Shown here: positions 47,080-57,012 of the stretch, in pieces
Layout: every line of letters begins with the position of its first letter
How positions within the stretch are numbered: the stretch's first letter is position 1
NCBI GenBank assembly: GCA_000349905.1
Contig: KB722766.1
Coordinates: 276,584 to 340,583, forward strand
From: Volvariella volvacea V23
Taxonomy: Eukaryota; Basidiomycota; Agaricomycetes; Agaricales; Pluteaceae
Length of the DNA: 64,000 nt
Reading direction: 5' to 3'
Made by a program: the position numbers and the translations under genes
Notes under the pieces: generated by a model
Told to the model about the DNA's origin: nothing
What the model saw: the letters and a program-made list of their open reading frames with translations, nothing else
Database searches by the model: none

Positions 47080-49285
47080 TCACTGAATCAGGGAAATCTC
47101 GACCGGAAGCACACCAGCTTCACCATTCAACACAGGTTGCAGAGTCGGTGAGATTTTCTGCTGAATGACTGCACCAGTGTCGCGGAATTCAAGTGAACGT
47201 ATAAGCGTGGCGATGATGACCTTCATCTCCAATACCGCTGTATAGCATCCGAAGTCAGTATTGGCTCGAGGGTCACTTGCTTTCAAGTATGGCAAATTTC
47301 TCACCAAATCTGTATCCTAAACAATTTCGAGGTCCATCACAGAACGCGACCAAGCCACTCCAGCCATGTGGTAATTCATTCGGTGGCGGGACACCCCCAG
47401 GTTTAATCCAACGTGTAGGGTCGAATACATCAGCATTGGGACCCCAAACCTTAGTGTTGACGTGCATGGTTGTGAAAGGAATGCGGAGTACCTGAGAATT
47501 CCAGAAAGATAGCGATGATGAGATATAGGCTAAAGTAGTTTTAAGGGTAATCAGACCTGGCCCTTCTTCACGAACAAGTTGTGTATCACTGTTCCATCGG
47601 CTTTCTGAATTGGCTGGGAAAGAGGGATTACAGCGTTTCTGAGAGCGACGCGTTCTGTCTGTGGTGAAGCAGGGTGGAGGCGTAATCTATCACGTAATTA
47701 TTGCTCAATTTCCCGAAATGAATGTTGAGTGGAGATAGCCCACCCTTCTTTGACAACACCATCTAAGAGTGACAGTTTTTGGATGTCATCGTAGCTCAAA
47801 TCACGCCCCTGCGTAACGATTTCCTCTCGCAACCGGGCCTGTAGGCGTGAAGATTATTAGCTTTGCGCATGTCATGCAAGGGGTTCGGAAAGCTTACTTG
47901 AAGTTCTGAATTTTGGGCTAGGCGCCAAAGGGTCCAAGATAAGGTCTCCGCTGTAGTCTCGTAACCAACCATCCTGTGGTGGTTTGACTTAATGATTGAG
48001 GCTCAGAAGGGTAGAACCGGAGCTCACAGGAATGTTACAAGCTGAACCATAGGCCGTCGTTCAGTTGGTATTGAAAAGAGCGCTGAAAGAGCTCACATTG
48101 TCCAAGATTTGGTCGTCCGTGAGTCTTGCTTTTTTGTCGTCCCCCATAGATTTTAATAGCAGGCTAAGAATGCTACGGTTATTTAACGTCCTTCCAGCTT
48201 CAGAACTCTTTGCATCCATCTCTCTTTCTTGGTCAATAATTTTGCGACCTAAAATCCTTCCTGTTGTCAAAACGGCACCTTGAGCCCTCATCAAGGGTAA
48301 CGGTAGCTGGGTGATAATCGGAATCGCGCGAACGAGCAAGGGGGAGAGGAAGGCTGAATTTGTCAGGCCCACTTTGACATAGGAAAGCGCCGCATCTAGG
48401 ATGACTCTGGCTTCAGGCGAACCGGTTCCGCCGAATTGTTGCGAAACTGCGTTGAATTCATATCCGTAGGCCACCAAGCCGATGATATCGAGCCTGAGGA
48501 ACAGAAATTACTCAACGTGACAGTGCCAATGGCATGTACGTACGCGCATGCATTAATCATTTCAATTATGTTGAATGTTTCTTTTCCAGCATTAGCCAAC
48601 AACCGGTTCGTAATCCTACTCTCGAGCTTCTCCGCACATAAAATGGCAGTTGATGACATTGTTCTTACGCTCTCCTGACTAGAAGCTCGTGAATCAGCTT
48701 CCGAAGAATAATGGAGTTTCGCAAATAATAAAAAGAAGGCAAGTAGACTTACGAGAATGCCGGAGAGAAGATCGTCCGCATTAACCGATGTTCTTCTCCT
48801 TCCGCCCAAACGATGCCCTTTCCAATAACGTTCGCAATAGGAGGTCTGAAGGCAGGTGACTTGACATAGAGCTCTGTATCAGCGAAGATGTGTTGGACTG
48901 CAGCGTGGTCTGTAACGATAGCCTGAACCACCAATTAGACAGGCGTTGTTAGTGGATCGACGTTCGTAGTCCTGATTTTCAGGTACATACAATATCTGGA
49001 TGGAATAGAGCCCCTTTGATCCTGTACACTGGGCCAAATAGTCGTGCCCAGATGGTATATAACTGTGTCGCCTCATGCTGGAATGTAAGTGCCTCATGGC
49101 CCCACAACCAGGAAGCTATTCTAGTGGACTGCAACCTGGTCAAAGGTAGTAAAACCGCCCGACAGAGGTACACTCACTGGGCCCCGGAGCTGCTCAACAT
49201 CTGATGTGTGCTGGAAAACCCTCCGAAAGAGTTTTAAAAGGACAAAAACCGCAAATACTAAGCCCAGAAGTGAAGTGGCTGGCAT
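47080..49285 (-). CDS. Cytochrome P450 monooxygenase
   Basis: Heme-thiolate monooxygenase, ER-anchored. Eleven exons (descending): 49178-49285, 48991-49128, 48753-48922, 48544-48678, 48097-48493, 48028-48041, 47898-47973, 47744-47838, 47557-47686, 47305-47491, 47080-47237; 535 aa, all phases consistent. N-terminal anchor (LLGLVFAVFVLLKLF), then GPVYRIKGALFHPDI, the I-helix (FLMVGYETTAETLSWTLW), the ExxR motif (EGLRLHP), PERF-like FDPTRW, and the heme loop FCDGPRNCLG with Cys478 as axial ligand. Exon 6 is a 14-nt micro-exon completing the I-helix (LVTFL). Length and exon density are usual for basidiomycete P450s. No biosynthetic partners lie beside it; substrate unknown. Confidence 0.93.
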
Positions 49286-49939
49286 GGTGGGCGTGGGCAC
49301 AAACCTTAGAGGGTGAAGGGAACGCTGGTCGCATGAAGGTCTGGGGCATTTAAAGCTCTTAAGCGATCCTGGCTTTCCTATCTTGTTCACAAAGGCACCT
49401 TGTAACTCAACATCGTGATTCAAGGGCCAGCAAAGTTGACAGCGGAATTTCCCTAAGCGGAATGCAGGGCAAGTGATACACTCACCCCACCAGAAGTCAA
49501 CTTAACATACTGATTGCCATCGGGCACCATCCAATTCCGGTGGCGCTCGATGACATGAGCAGAGCAACCATTCTGGCACTTGAGAGCAAATGCGCTGCTC
49601 GGGTACGTGGAACTGATCTCACGTTACACTCTGGTCTCGTACGTTCCATTACCCGCAAGTCTTCGAACCTAGCGAGCGGGTCAGGGCAGAAAAAACGTAG
49701 ACGCCGAATCAGAACGCGTTCAATGGTAAGAATCTCCAGGTGAGGTACGCTTCAGGATTTTGACGATAATAATCTCGTTCCGCAAGGAGATATTTATGTC
49801 CTGTCCAGCTACAGGCTGAAGCATCGGAGGGCAAGTGCAATCGGATGGTTGAATTGTTACGGCATTCCAAGTGGTTGCAGGTGTGTAATATTGAAGGAAT
49901 CTAGTCGTCTACAGGAAAATGGAAGGTTTAACGGGATTT
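49286..49939. other. Intergenic region between P450 and QCR8
   Basis: 654 nt holding the P450 promoter (right of 49285) and the QCR8 3' UTR. A plus-strand frame at 49540-49743 ends in a basic stretch but lacks a family signature. No clear TATA box. Confidence 0.4.
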
Positions 49940-50518
49940 TTACTCGTGTCCACCCTTGGCAAGGTGACCCTCCTTGCTCTTAAGCCAGGTGTCATAGCTC
50001 TTCGCCCATGCATAGATTCCGTAGCCTGAGGTAAGGACAGCCCATATGAGATAGCGGAACAGAAAACACGGAGTACGTGCTAGTACACACCGGCGGCGAA
50101 GGGAATCACGAAGAAAAAGGCTTCTCCTGAAAGTCGTCGGTAGGCGTTGAAAAGATAGCTTCGAATCATTTGTGGTGCAGCCTTGGACTGGAATGGTGAC
50201 AGAGCTTTTTATGCGCGCATATTCGAGGTGCAAGGGAATTCATAAGCCAAGGGTGTTGCAGGTTTAGAAGTTGCGATACGCACTATATTGGACAAGACCC
50301 CTTTGCCTGGTACCAGATTTGTCACCCCACCATAGGTTCTAAGCAGTACCAAAAGATGCACCGTCAGCTTCTCCAATCAGTATTCCTGCACGAATCCTTA
50401 CATAGACCCTAGCTAGAAAACAGGACCCAAGCCATTAGAAAACTTTGTCCAACCATGGTTGTAACGATAGCTACTCACGTCCAGGCATGTCACTGGCGCG
50501 TGCAAGTGTAGGACGCAT
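49940..50518 (-). CDS. QCR8: Cytochrome b-c1 complex subunit 8
   Basis: Small membrane subunit of respiratory complex III in the mitochondrial inner membrane, in contact with cytochrome b. Five exons: 50479-50518, 50402-50412, 50284-50338, 50091-50204, 49940-50025; 101 aa. The rebuilt protein has the family pattern: MRPTLARASDMPG, WWGDKSGTRQRGLVQYTLSP, FQSKAAPQMIRSYLFNAYRR, the membrane helix AFFFVIPFAAGYGIYAWAKS, and the tail WLKSKEGHLAKGGHE. Exon 2 is an 11-nt micro-exon (PRVY); without it the frame breaks. Length fits Qcr8 (about 90-110 aa). It is transcribed divergently from OST4 with only 160 nt between the outer ATGs. Confidence 0.92.
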
Positions 50519-50678
50519 GATGATCTGTTTTCGAGGTCAAGAACAATAGCGAGGAATGGACGTTGGGAGAGCGAGGACGATGGAAATAACTTGAGCTGCA
50601 ACTTTGGCGTTGGGTCCGTTCCCGTCCGGCGTGGCCAAACAAGTCAAAATAGGACCGCGATCACTGTCAACTTCCAGA
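50519..50678. promoter_or_regulatory. Compact bidirectional promoter QCR8/OST4
   Basis: 160 nt separate the QCR8 start codon (-) from the first ATG of the OST4 transcript region (+). Both 5' UTRs and core promoters must fit here, and no TATA box is evident on either strand. Confidence 0.55.
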
Positions 50679-50815
50679 ATGGCCACGACACGCTACACCA
50701 TCACACACTCAGCCAGGAGGCTCAACGCTCAAATCATTCGTAAGTCCTCTCAGTCTTCCTCGACTGGTATCTTGGAGAGTTAAATTATATAGGTGTAGCT
50801 TTGAATCCACCATGA
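50679..50815 (+). promoter_or_regulatory. Spliced upstream ORF in the OST4 leader
   Basis: An ATG at 50679 with A at -3 and G at +4 opens a 27-codon frame. It runs through a 53-nt intron (50740-50792; GTAAGT...ATATAG) and stops at TGA 50813-50815. That stop overlaps the OST4 start ATG at 50812 in the string ATGATGA. The peptide (MATTRYTITHSARRLNAQII, then RVALNPP) resembles no known family. Reinitiation control of OST4 is inference. Confidence 0.5.
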
Positions 50816-50946
50816 TGACCCATCAGACTCTATATACTCTTGCCAACTCACTTGGCATGGTCGCAATGTTTCTCGTCGTGGGATACCATTTCGTTGCAGT
50901 CAACGCACGGCGTTTGAGCGTAGAGGGAGGGGATCAGAGAAATTGA
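50812..50946 (+). CDS. OST4: Oligosaccharyltransferase mini-subunit Ost4
   Basis: 44-aa single-helix membrane protein that stabilises the Stt3-Ost3 subcomplex of the ER oligosaccharyltransferase. The sequence begins MMTHQTLYTLANSLGMVAMF and continues LVVGYHFVAVNARRLSVEGG. The short luminal N-terminus, one hydrophobic helix and the Leu-Ala-Asn-x-Leu-Gly start of the helix match the Ost4 family (36-40 aa in yeasts and animals). The likely leader intron (50740-50792) places the start 20 nt into the second exon. The frame is too short for most gene finders; recognition rests on family resemblance. Confidence 0.8.
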   Translation: MMTHQTLYTLANSLGMVAMFLVVGYHFVAVNARRLSVEGGDQRN

Positions 50947-52700
50947 TGGGACTTTGGTGCTAGATGTGCTTTGCTTTGCGTACGTTCTTCATGTCCGTTC
51001 AGAGGGTCACTTGAGTCTTACCACCTGCGCAATAGTCTCATGGATCACCGAGTTTTTCCATCCATCTTTCTTCTACCATGGACCCTTTGTACGCCATAAT
51101 GTCATAACTTTTCCATCAGTTCCAACGCTGTGGGCTTGGCTTGAAATACTGGACTGGCGTCTTTTGCTCGGTACAAACCACTGAAACCAGCGCTTAACCT
51201 CCTCGCTCGGAAAACTCTACTTGTAATGTAATTGAGCGCGTCTTAACGACGGTCTGTTTGAAGCGCTGCGCAATGACTCTTTCGTCGATTGTGAAAATGG
51301 CGTATTGCTGGACGCCATTATGATACGCAACCCATATGCCAAGAACGCCCGTTGCCTTACTTGGTTCTATACCTACTCGGACAATTTCTGAAACGCTACT
51401 CGCGGAGTCCCTTTCAAATCCTGCACTGAATATGCAACTTTTAGGCATGGATGTATTTTGCTATATCTCCATCCCAGGACGAACAAAAACTGTCATGACT
51501 TGCCCCGCAAGCTGAGCGCCAAAGCACTGCCCTAAATTTATCGATTCACTTTATCTAGACAGACCGCCCCATGTTTTTGACTCAAACCTCAACCCAATCA
51601 CGAACAAGATGCCGGTGTCCTCCATCGGGCATCGCCATATATTCGCACCCTGCAATGTCAAATTGCTTGACACTCTGACTGCTCTGAGTCCGTCTAATAA
51701 TATCAACAACAGCAATACCAGTAACTGTCAACCCCCCAGATCTATTCACAAAGTCCCCGACATCAAAATCATGACATATGCGCGATTGCAATTAAACTAC
51801 AACGCCAACATCATCTCAGCTGATAACCCCAAAGCCACTCCTGCTCCACATTCCCGGGGTGCAACACAAATGCCGCTATGCCCGTCGATCACGAATGCTC
51901 CCCACTCTTGACTCGAACGCTTCAACCACGATCATTCACCACACGACTTATCGTATGCAGCGGATACGTATACCTAGGCCGATGCTATGCAGCCCACTTA
52001 CCCATCGCCACATCTACCCCGCAGTCGGCGGAGATCCATTGCGCATATATACGATGCCGACCTGGCGGACACTACAGCGCTAACCCAGCCTGGCAACACG
52101 TACCGCACATCTGGAACGGAAACCCAAAAAACACGTAGATCCGCTGCTCGATCCTGATCCACCTCCACCCATATATAGACATGATATAGAGTTTGTTAAT
52201 ATGAATCATTAACCCTGGGTCTGCGCCCGTACTGTGCTAGTGCTGTACCACATATCTGTGTTCAATCTGGCTATTGGGGGTTGGTTGGGTGCAACGCTGG
52301 CATTGGCGAGTACTCATGATCAGGGGTTCGTTGACGTTTGCGGTGCGTGGAGTACAGGTGGCATTGTATAGGGTACTAGTTGTGGCGCATTAATTTTTGC
52401 ATGGTGTGGTATGCCTGAAGTGGCGGGAAGATCGTAACAGGGGTGGGTAGGACCAAGGATCAAGTTACTCGAACAAATACCAGTATGGGGATCTCGAAGA
52501 AAAATTGAAAGCGATAAGACTGCCCCTCTCATCACAGTTGCAAACTTTGTTGCATTCGAATGGGCAGCATTGGGCTGAACCGTACACCAAATACTATCAC
52601 TATCACCCCAGTTACTTGCAGACACTTATCCATCCCATAATCCCCACCAATCGGACCACGACGCACGTCCGAGTGCCTCGCTCGACTTGACCACCATCAA
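50947..52700. other. Intergenic region, no gene recognised
   Basis: Holds the OST4 3' UTR. An 84-codon minus-strand frame (51194-51448) and a 100-codon plus-strand frame (51609-51911) have no family signature. The sequence is of average composition and no repeats stand out. Confidence 0.4.
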
Positions 52701-55700
52701 GCCAGACAAAGACTCAGAATCTCCTCCTCCCGAGCCCTGCAGTGCAGCCACCCCCAGGGAAACTCTTGGAACACTCTCCTCAGGCTCAAGTCCACCAGCG
52801 GCCGTAACAGCCTAAATCCCATTCAATCAGCTGTCCGGACGATCACGGCCACAGCCGACCACCGTGGCCTTAGCGGACCCATGGGTGCTATCGATAGCGT
52901 AAGTGAGTGTCAACTTTGTGTAGTCATGGCGTCGCATCGTGTCCGGGATGGAAACTTACTTCCTCCTTGGCGTGTCCGCGGCAGACTCTGGGAGGCGGTT
53001 GGTTGGCTGGTGGTCGATTCGGTTTGTCCGTTTATCGACTGCACGGCATTCGCCTGCGATAGGGAGAGCAGATAAGAGGACGATATACGGACCTTGATGG
53101 GGAATCGAGTTGTATGAAATAAACGCGGGGGTGTAAGTACTGATCAGGGTCGAGCCGGGATGGGAGAATGTGCGTTCGACGGTACCGCAAAAAAGTTGAT
53201 GATCATGGAGAATCGAGAGCGCGAAATTCGTATTTGCACAATCGAGCAAGCTGTGATGACCAATGGCCAATGGCCAACAGGGCTGAGGCTCTACTGTAAC
53301 CACCGCAGCCCATGGCCAAGTCATTGTTCTTCGTATTTGCTTGCTCTCGTCAAGGAAATCAGCACGGGCACGGTGCGAGTCCGGATTTCAGGGAACGACA
53401 AAGTGCGAGTGGGAGATGTACAGCCTGAGGAGGCCAGAGGGAAAATGCCGAGTCGTGTAAAGACGCATACACGCACACACCCCAAGCTGTTCCTTCTTCT
53501 GATGGATCAGCACACGCCCTCCTGCAGAATTCATAAGCCAGCCAGTCGATCACTCCCACCACCCGGACCCGGACAAATAGAAGAACGACATAGCCTCCCT
53601 TCTCCCAGTCTGGTCTTGCCGTGTTGAGTCCCATTCTCTCCTCTACGCTGCCGTTGCTCGACACCAGCGGCGAATCGAACGGCGGGTTGTTGTATTCGTT
53701 GCAATCCCAAATGCATTGCGGGCCTGTATATAGTATACAGGTCCTGGATCCTGGATCCACACGCGTCCTATATTAGCATTCAAATTTAAACAAATCCGAT
53801 CCCCGCCCCCCGCCGATCGTATCGTCTCCGACGATCCATTCAGGTCTCCAGCTTCAGGATCAGGTGTTTTCCCCACACCAGAGTCTGGGTACTTGCCGTA
53901 CATTGTGGATTGAGGCGTGGTTGAATTGAAGAGTGGTGGGGTGTTGTCGTGACCTCTTCAGGACCGCAGGTCGTTGGTTGCGGTTCGGTGCTGTCCATTG
54001 AGAGAACCGAGAGATTTCCGTAAATGTGCAACACTGTATACCGAATTCACTGCTGCCAGTCCCGTGTCGTCGGTTTGGAATCGGGAGAAGAGACGTCGAG
54101 GGGCGGTTGGCGATTGAGATGGAACGACCTGGTTCCCAGCCGTCTGGGGCAAAAGTGTGCTGCCTCTAAGCGTGGAATGTGTCAATGTGATAACGTACAT
54201 GTCAGCCCACTTGCACTGAGAGGATAAGGAACGTGGTCGAGCGAAATGCCAGGGGCTTGTCCGTTGTGTGTCGTGCATCGAGGCACCTGGTAGCGTACAT
54301 CATGGCTGCTCAGCACGCAGCCATGCACTTTGTTCAACCAGGCTGTAAATAGACACAGGATTACACGGGCGTACGCTTGCGAACCTCGTTTCGTTCCTCG
54401 TCGATTGCCAGTGGGCAGCATAGGTCGCTATATGCGCGCCAGCGGGGAAATAGAGCCCGTCATAGCTGGTGATACAGCAAGATCTGTGCCGTGAACAGGG
54501 CGAGGGGGGAGCCACCCTCCCGACTCGAGCTCAAGCGGTGCCTTTTTATCGCACATATGCGGCATTACGGAACTTTGGTGGAGGCCCAATCTCCCAAGAG
54601 GGCTCGAGCAGGGGGTACGGGTAGGAGGGGGCCGCAGGGCAGGAAGGCCACGAGGGAGGTCGACAAGGAGAGTATGTGCAAGGATCGCCGGGCGACCCTG
54701 AGAGGAATGTATTGGCAAGTATATCGTGACGGGACGATTTGGATATCATCGGACGGTTCCTTGGGTCGTGGTTGTCCAGTTGGGGCTGGGGTGATGCCAC
54801 GGCCTACGGGGTGGTATGGGGGCCAGTGGTGGGCTGTGTGCCTCTGCGGGTGGGTCTGCGTCGAGGTGGAAGAAGCTCGGAGATCAGAAGAGGGGACGCT
54901 GTGAGCAGTCGCGCTTGCAGACTGCCAGTGCATCGCGGTCCCGGGGCCACGTGATGGCGAAAAAGCGGGGAACGGGCTGAAAGATGGGCGTAGGTGCAGG
55001 ACGGCTGCCTGGACTTATCTAGGCGAGGGACCCGCACCGTTTGGGACGGGTGAGCGATAAGGTCGGGCCCCTCGAGCCCTGTGCCCCGTCGCCCAGCACT
55101 TGGGCTGGTCCGTCGGATTGCAATTGGCACTGCAACAGCATGACGTCGTCAGTCGTTTTCAGGTACCATGCCCGGATGCGTACAAATGGAGATCGCAAAC
55201 GCAACGAGAGGAGGCGTTGGGGCGAGCTGGGTTGCCGACGCTGGCAGAAAGCATGCAGGATGCCAGGGCTTGCTTCCCATTTGATGCAAAATCCGGCGCG
55301 GAGATGGCGAGGAACAGCACATATTGCATTAATAAAAAATCTGCCGCGGCGATGGCCATGATGGTGCATCGAATATCGGTAAGGGCAAGTGATGCGAAAT
55401 TCGAGTTCTCGCTGATCCAGCGGGGAGAAAATTCTTGGACTTGGCAGGCAGACGTAAAGGGGATTACCTGTGGGGAAAACGAATTGGTCTGCGCAGATTG
55501 TGCACACTGGAACGTGGTGCCCCACTGAGCGCACCATCGAGACAAGGCAGGCCTGGACGGCCGACGGGTGGGACATGCAGAGGCAGAGGCATGCAGCCTG
55601 GCTCACGGCGGCGCAAGGGCCGCGGGCATCTCACACCAAGTATGGGCAATGTTCTTTGGGCGTGCTTAATACAAGTAAAGAAGCCAGAACGAGTAATAAG

Positions 55701-56300
55701 GGAAATGAAGTGGACAGGAAGTGGCCAGATTAGCGATAATGATGGGGCAGGATGCTACGACGAGACACTGGCTCTGGGGAAGGGATCTGATGGAAGGCGG
55801 GGACCGAGTAGAGAGGGCACGGAGAGGCGGAGAGTGGGGAGAGACGCGGGGGAGGGCAGGAGGAGTGGTGAGATCTAGATCTGAGATCTGGGTTGCGCGG
55901 TTGGCACGACAGATAGCCTCGTCAAAAACTAGTCCCGGGGAGAGTCGCGCGTCCTGCGCCTCTGTGCGCCCTCCTCGCCGCGTCCCCTCCCTCGAGCTGG
56001 GCGCAGAGAGGGACGGGCGGGGAGTGACAGTGACTGCCCTCAACCCGGTCACAGGTGTGACGTGGTGGTTTGTTGTCTCCAGACGTCTGACTGAGCCGTC
56101 CTTGTGCGATTTCGTGGAAAGCTGACGAGCGGGTGGCAGCTCAGAAGACTCGCCTCCCCTTTATATTTTTCGTCCACAAGCCCATCCTGCTCTTTCGGCC
56201 CTGACTTCCGGCCATCCTCCAATCGATATCGTCCTCCCCGACGACAAGCCCAACATCAACAAAAAAAAGTAATACACACGTACTCTCCACTCCCCATCCA
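52701..56300. other. GC-richer gene desert upstream of SNF5
   Basis: About 3.6 kb with many overlapping open frames on both strands, as expected for GC-rich sequence; none gives a recognisable domain or a coherent spliced model. It may hold a long regulatory region or a non-coding transcript, but nothing here proves that. No tRNA-like B box was seen. Confidence 0.4.
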
Positions 56301-56309
56301 TCTCACCTG

Positions 56310-56440
56310 TCCCCTGGTCCGTTCCCTTCCCTCCCCGCCTCCCTCCCGCCCCATCTCCCGCCCCTCCCCGCCCTCGTCCGCCCTCTCCCGCCCTGCCCCT
56401 CCCCGCCCTGCCCCTCCCCGCCCTCCCTCCCTCTCCCGTG
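56310..56440 (+). promoter_or_regulatory. Pyrimidine tract with CCCCTCCCCGCC repeats
   Basis: A nearly uninterrupted C/T run in which CCCTCCCCGCCCTGCC-type units recur. It lies about 600 nt upstream of the SNF5 start. Long CT tracts are common in fungal promoters near transcription starts. The G-rich complement has many runs of three or more G and could form quadruplexes (inference). Confidence 0.55.
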
Positions 56441-57012
56441 CTCTGCGCATATGCTGACCATGCTTATAGGTTCTTCCCCACTTTATATCCTTTCTCCTTC
56501 AGCTCTAGCCGTTCCGGTATGTCCCTCCCGGCCCCATCCAGCCCCATCCGCCCTCGCGACTGCTGCACCCATGTCCCTCCTTGCCGCTCCTCCCCGTCTT
56601 TTCTCTGCTCTCCGCCGACACGTCATGTCCAGCATGAGGCTCACACTCCTTTCTCACAGGTTCCGCTGCAATTTGCTCGAGACAACACACGGACTTCTCT
56701 CCAGCTATCCACTGATACCACCGAGGTGCGTCTATATGCGCTTGTTCCGCGAGCCAAAGTCCTCAGCCAGCATGTCCAGTTCACGAGTTGCTGCAAGTCA
56801 CCATAATCGTGAATCATCACCGTGACTTTCCTTCTTTGTATGTTCGTTTTTCCGCAACTTTTTCGCCCTGTTCTCATCCATTTTCCCCCAGACTCTTCGG
56901 CATAACCACTATTACGACGCAACGACCGCATAGTGGTGCGTTATCTCTCTGTGCCCCGACTTTGACGCTGACCTTTCCCAGCGACTCGTCGCAGCATCAC
57001 CCCCACAGCTAC

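Noticed and set aside
49540..49743. 67-codon plus-strand frame with a KKRRRRIRTR basic tail
   Set aside because: Short, no family, and lies in the P450/QCR8 intergenic region.
51194..51448. 84-codon minus-strand frame downstream of OST4
   Set aside because: Short, no recognisable domain, no supporting exons.
52701..56300. Many long overlapping frames on both strands
   Set aside because: Typical of GC-rich non-coding sequence; none has codon-level or domain support.
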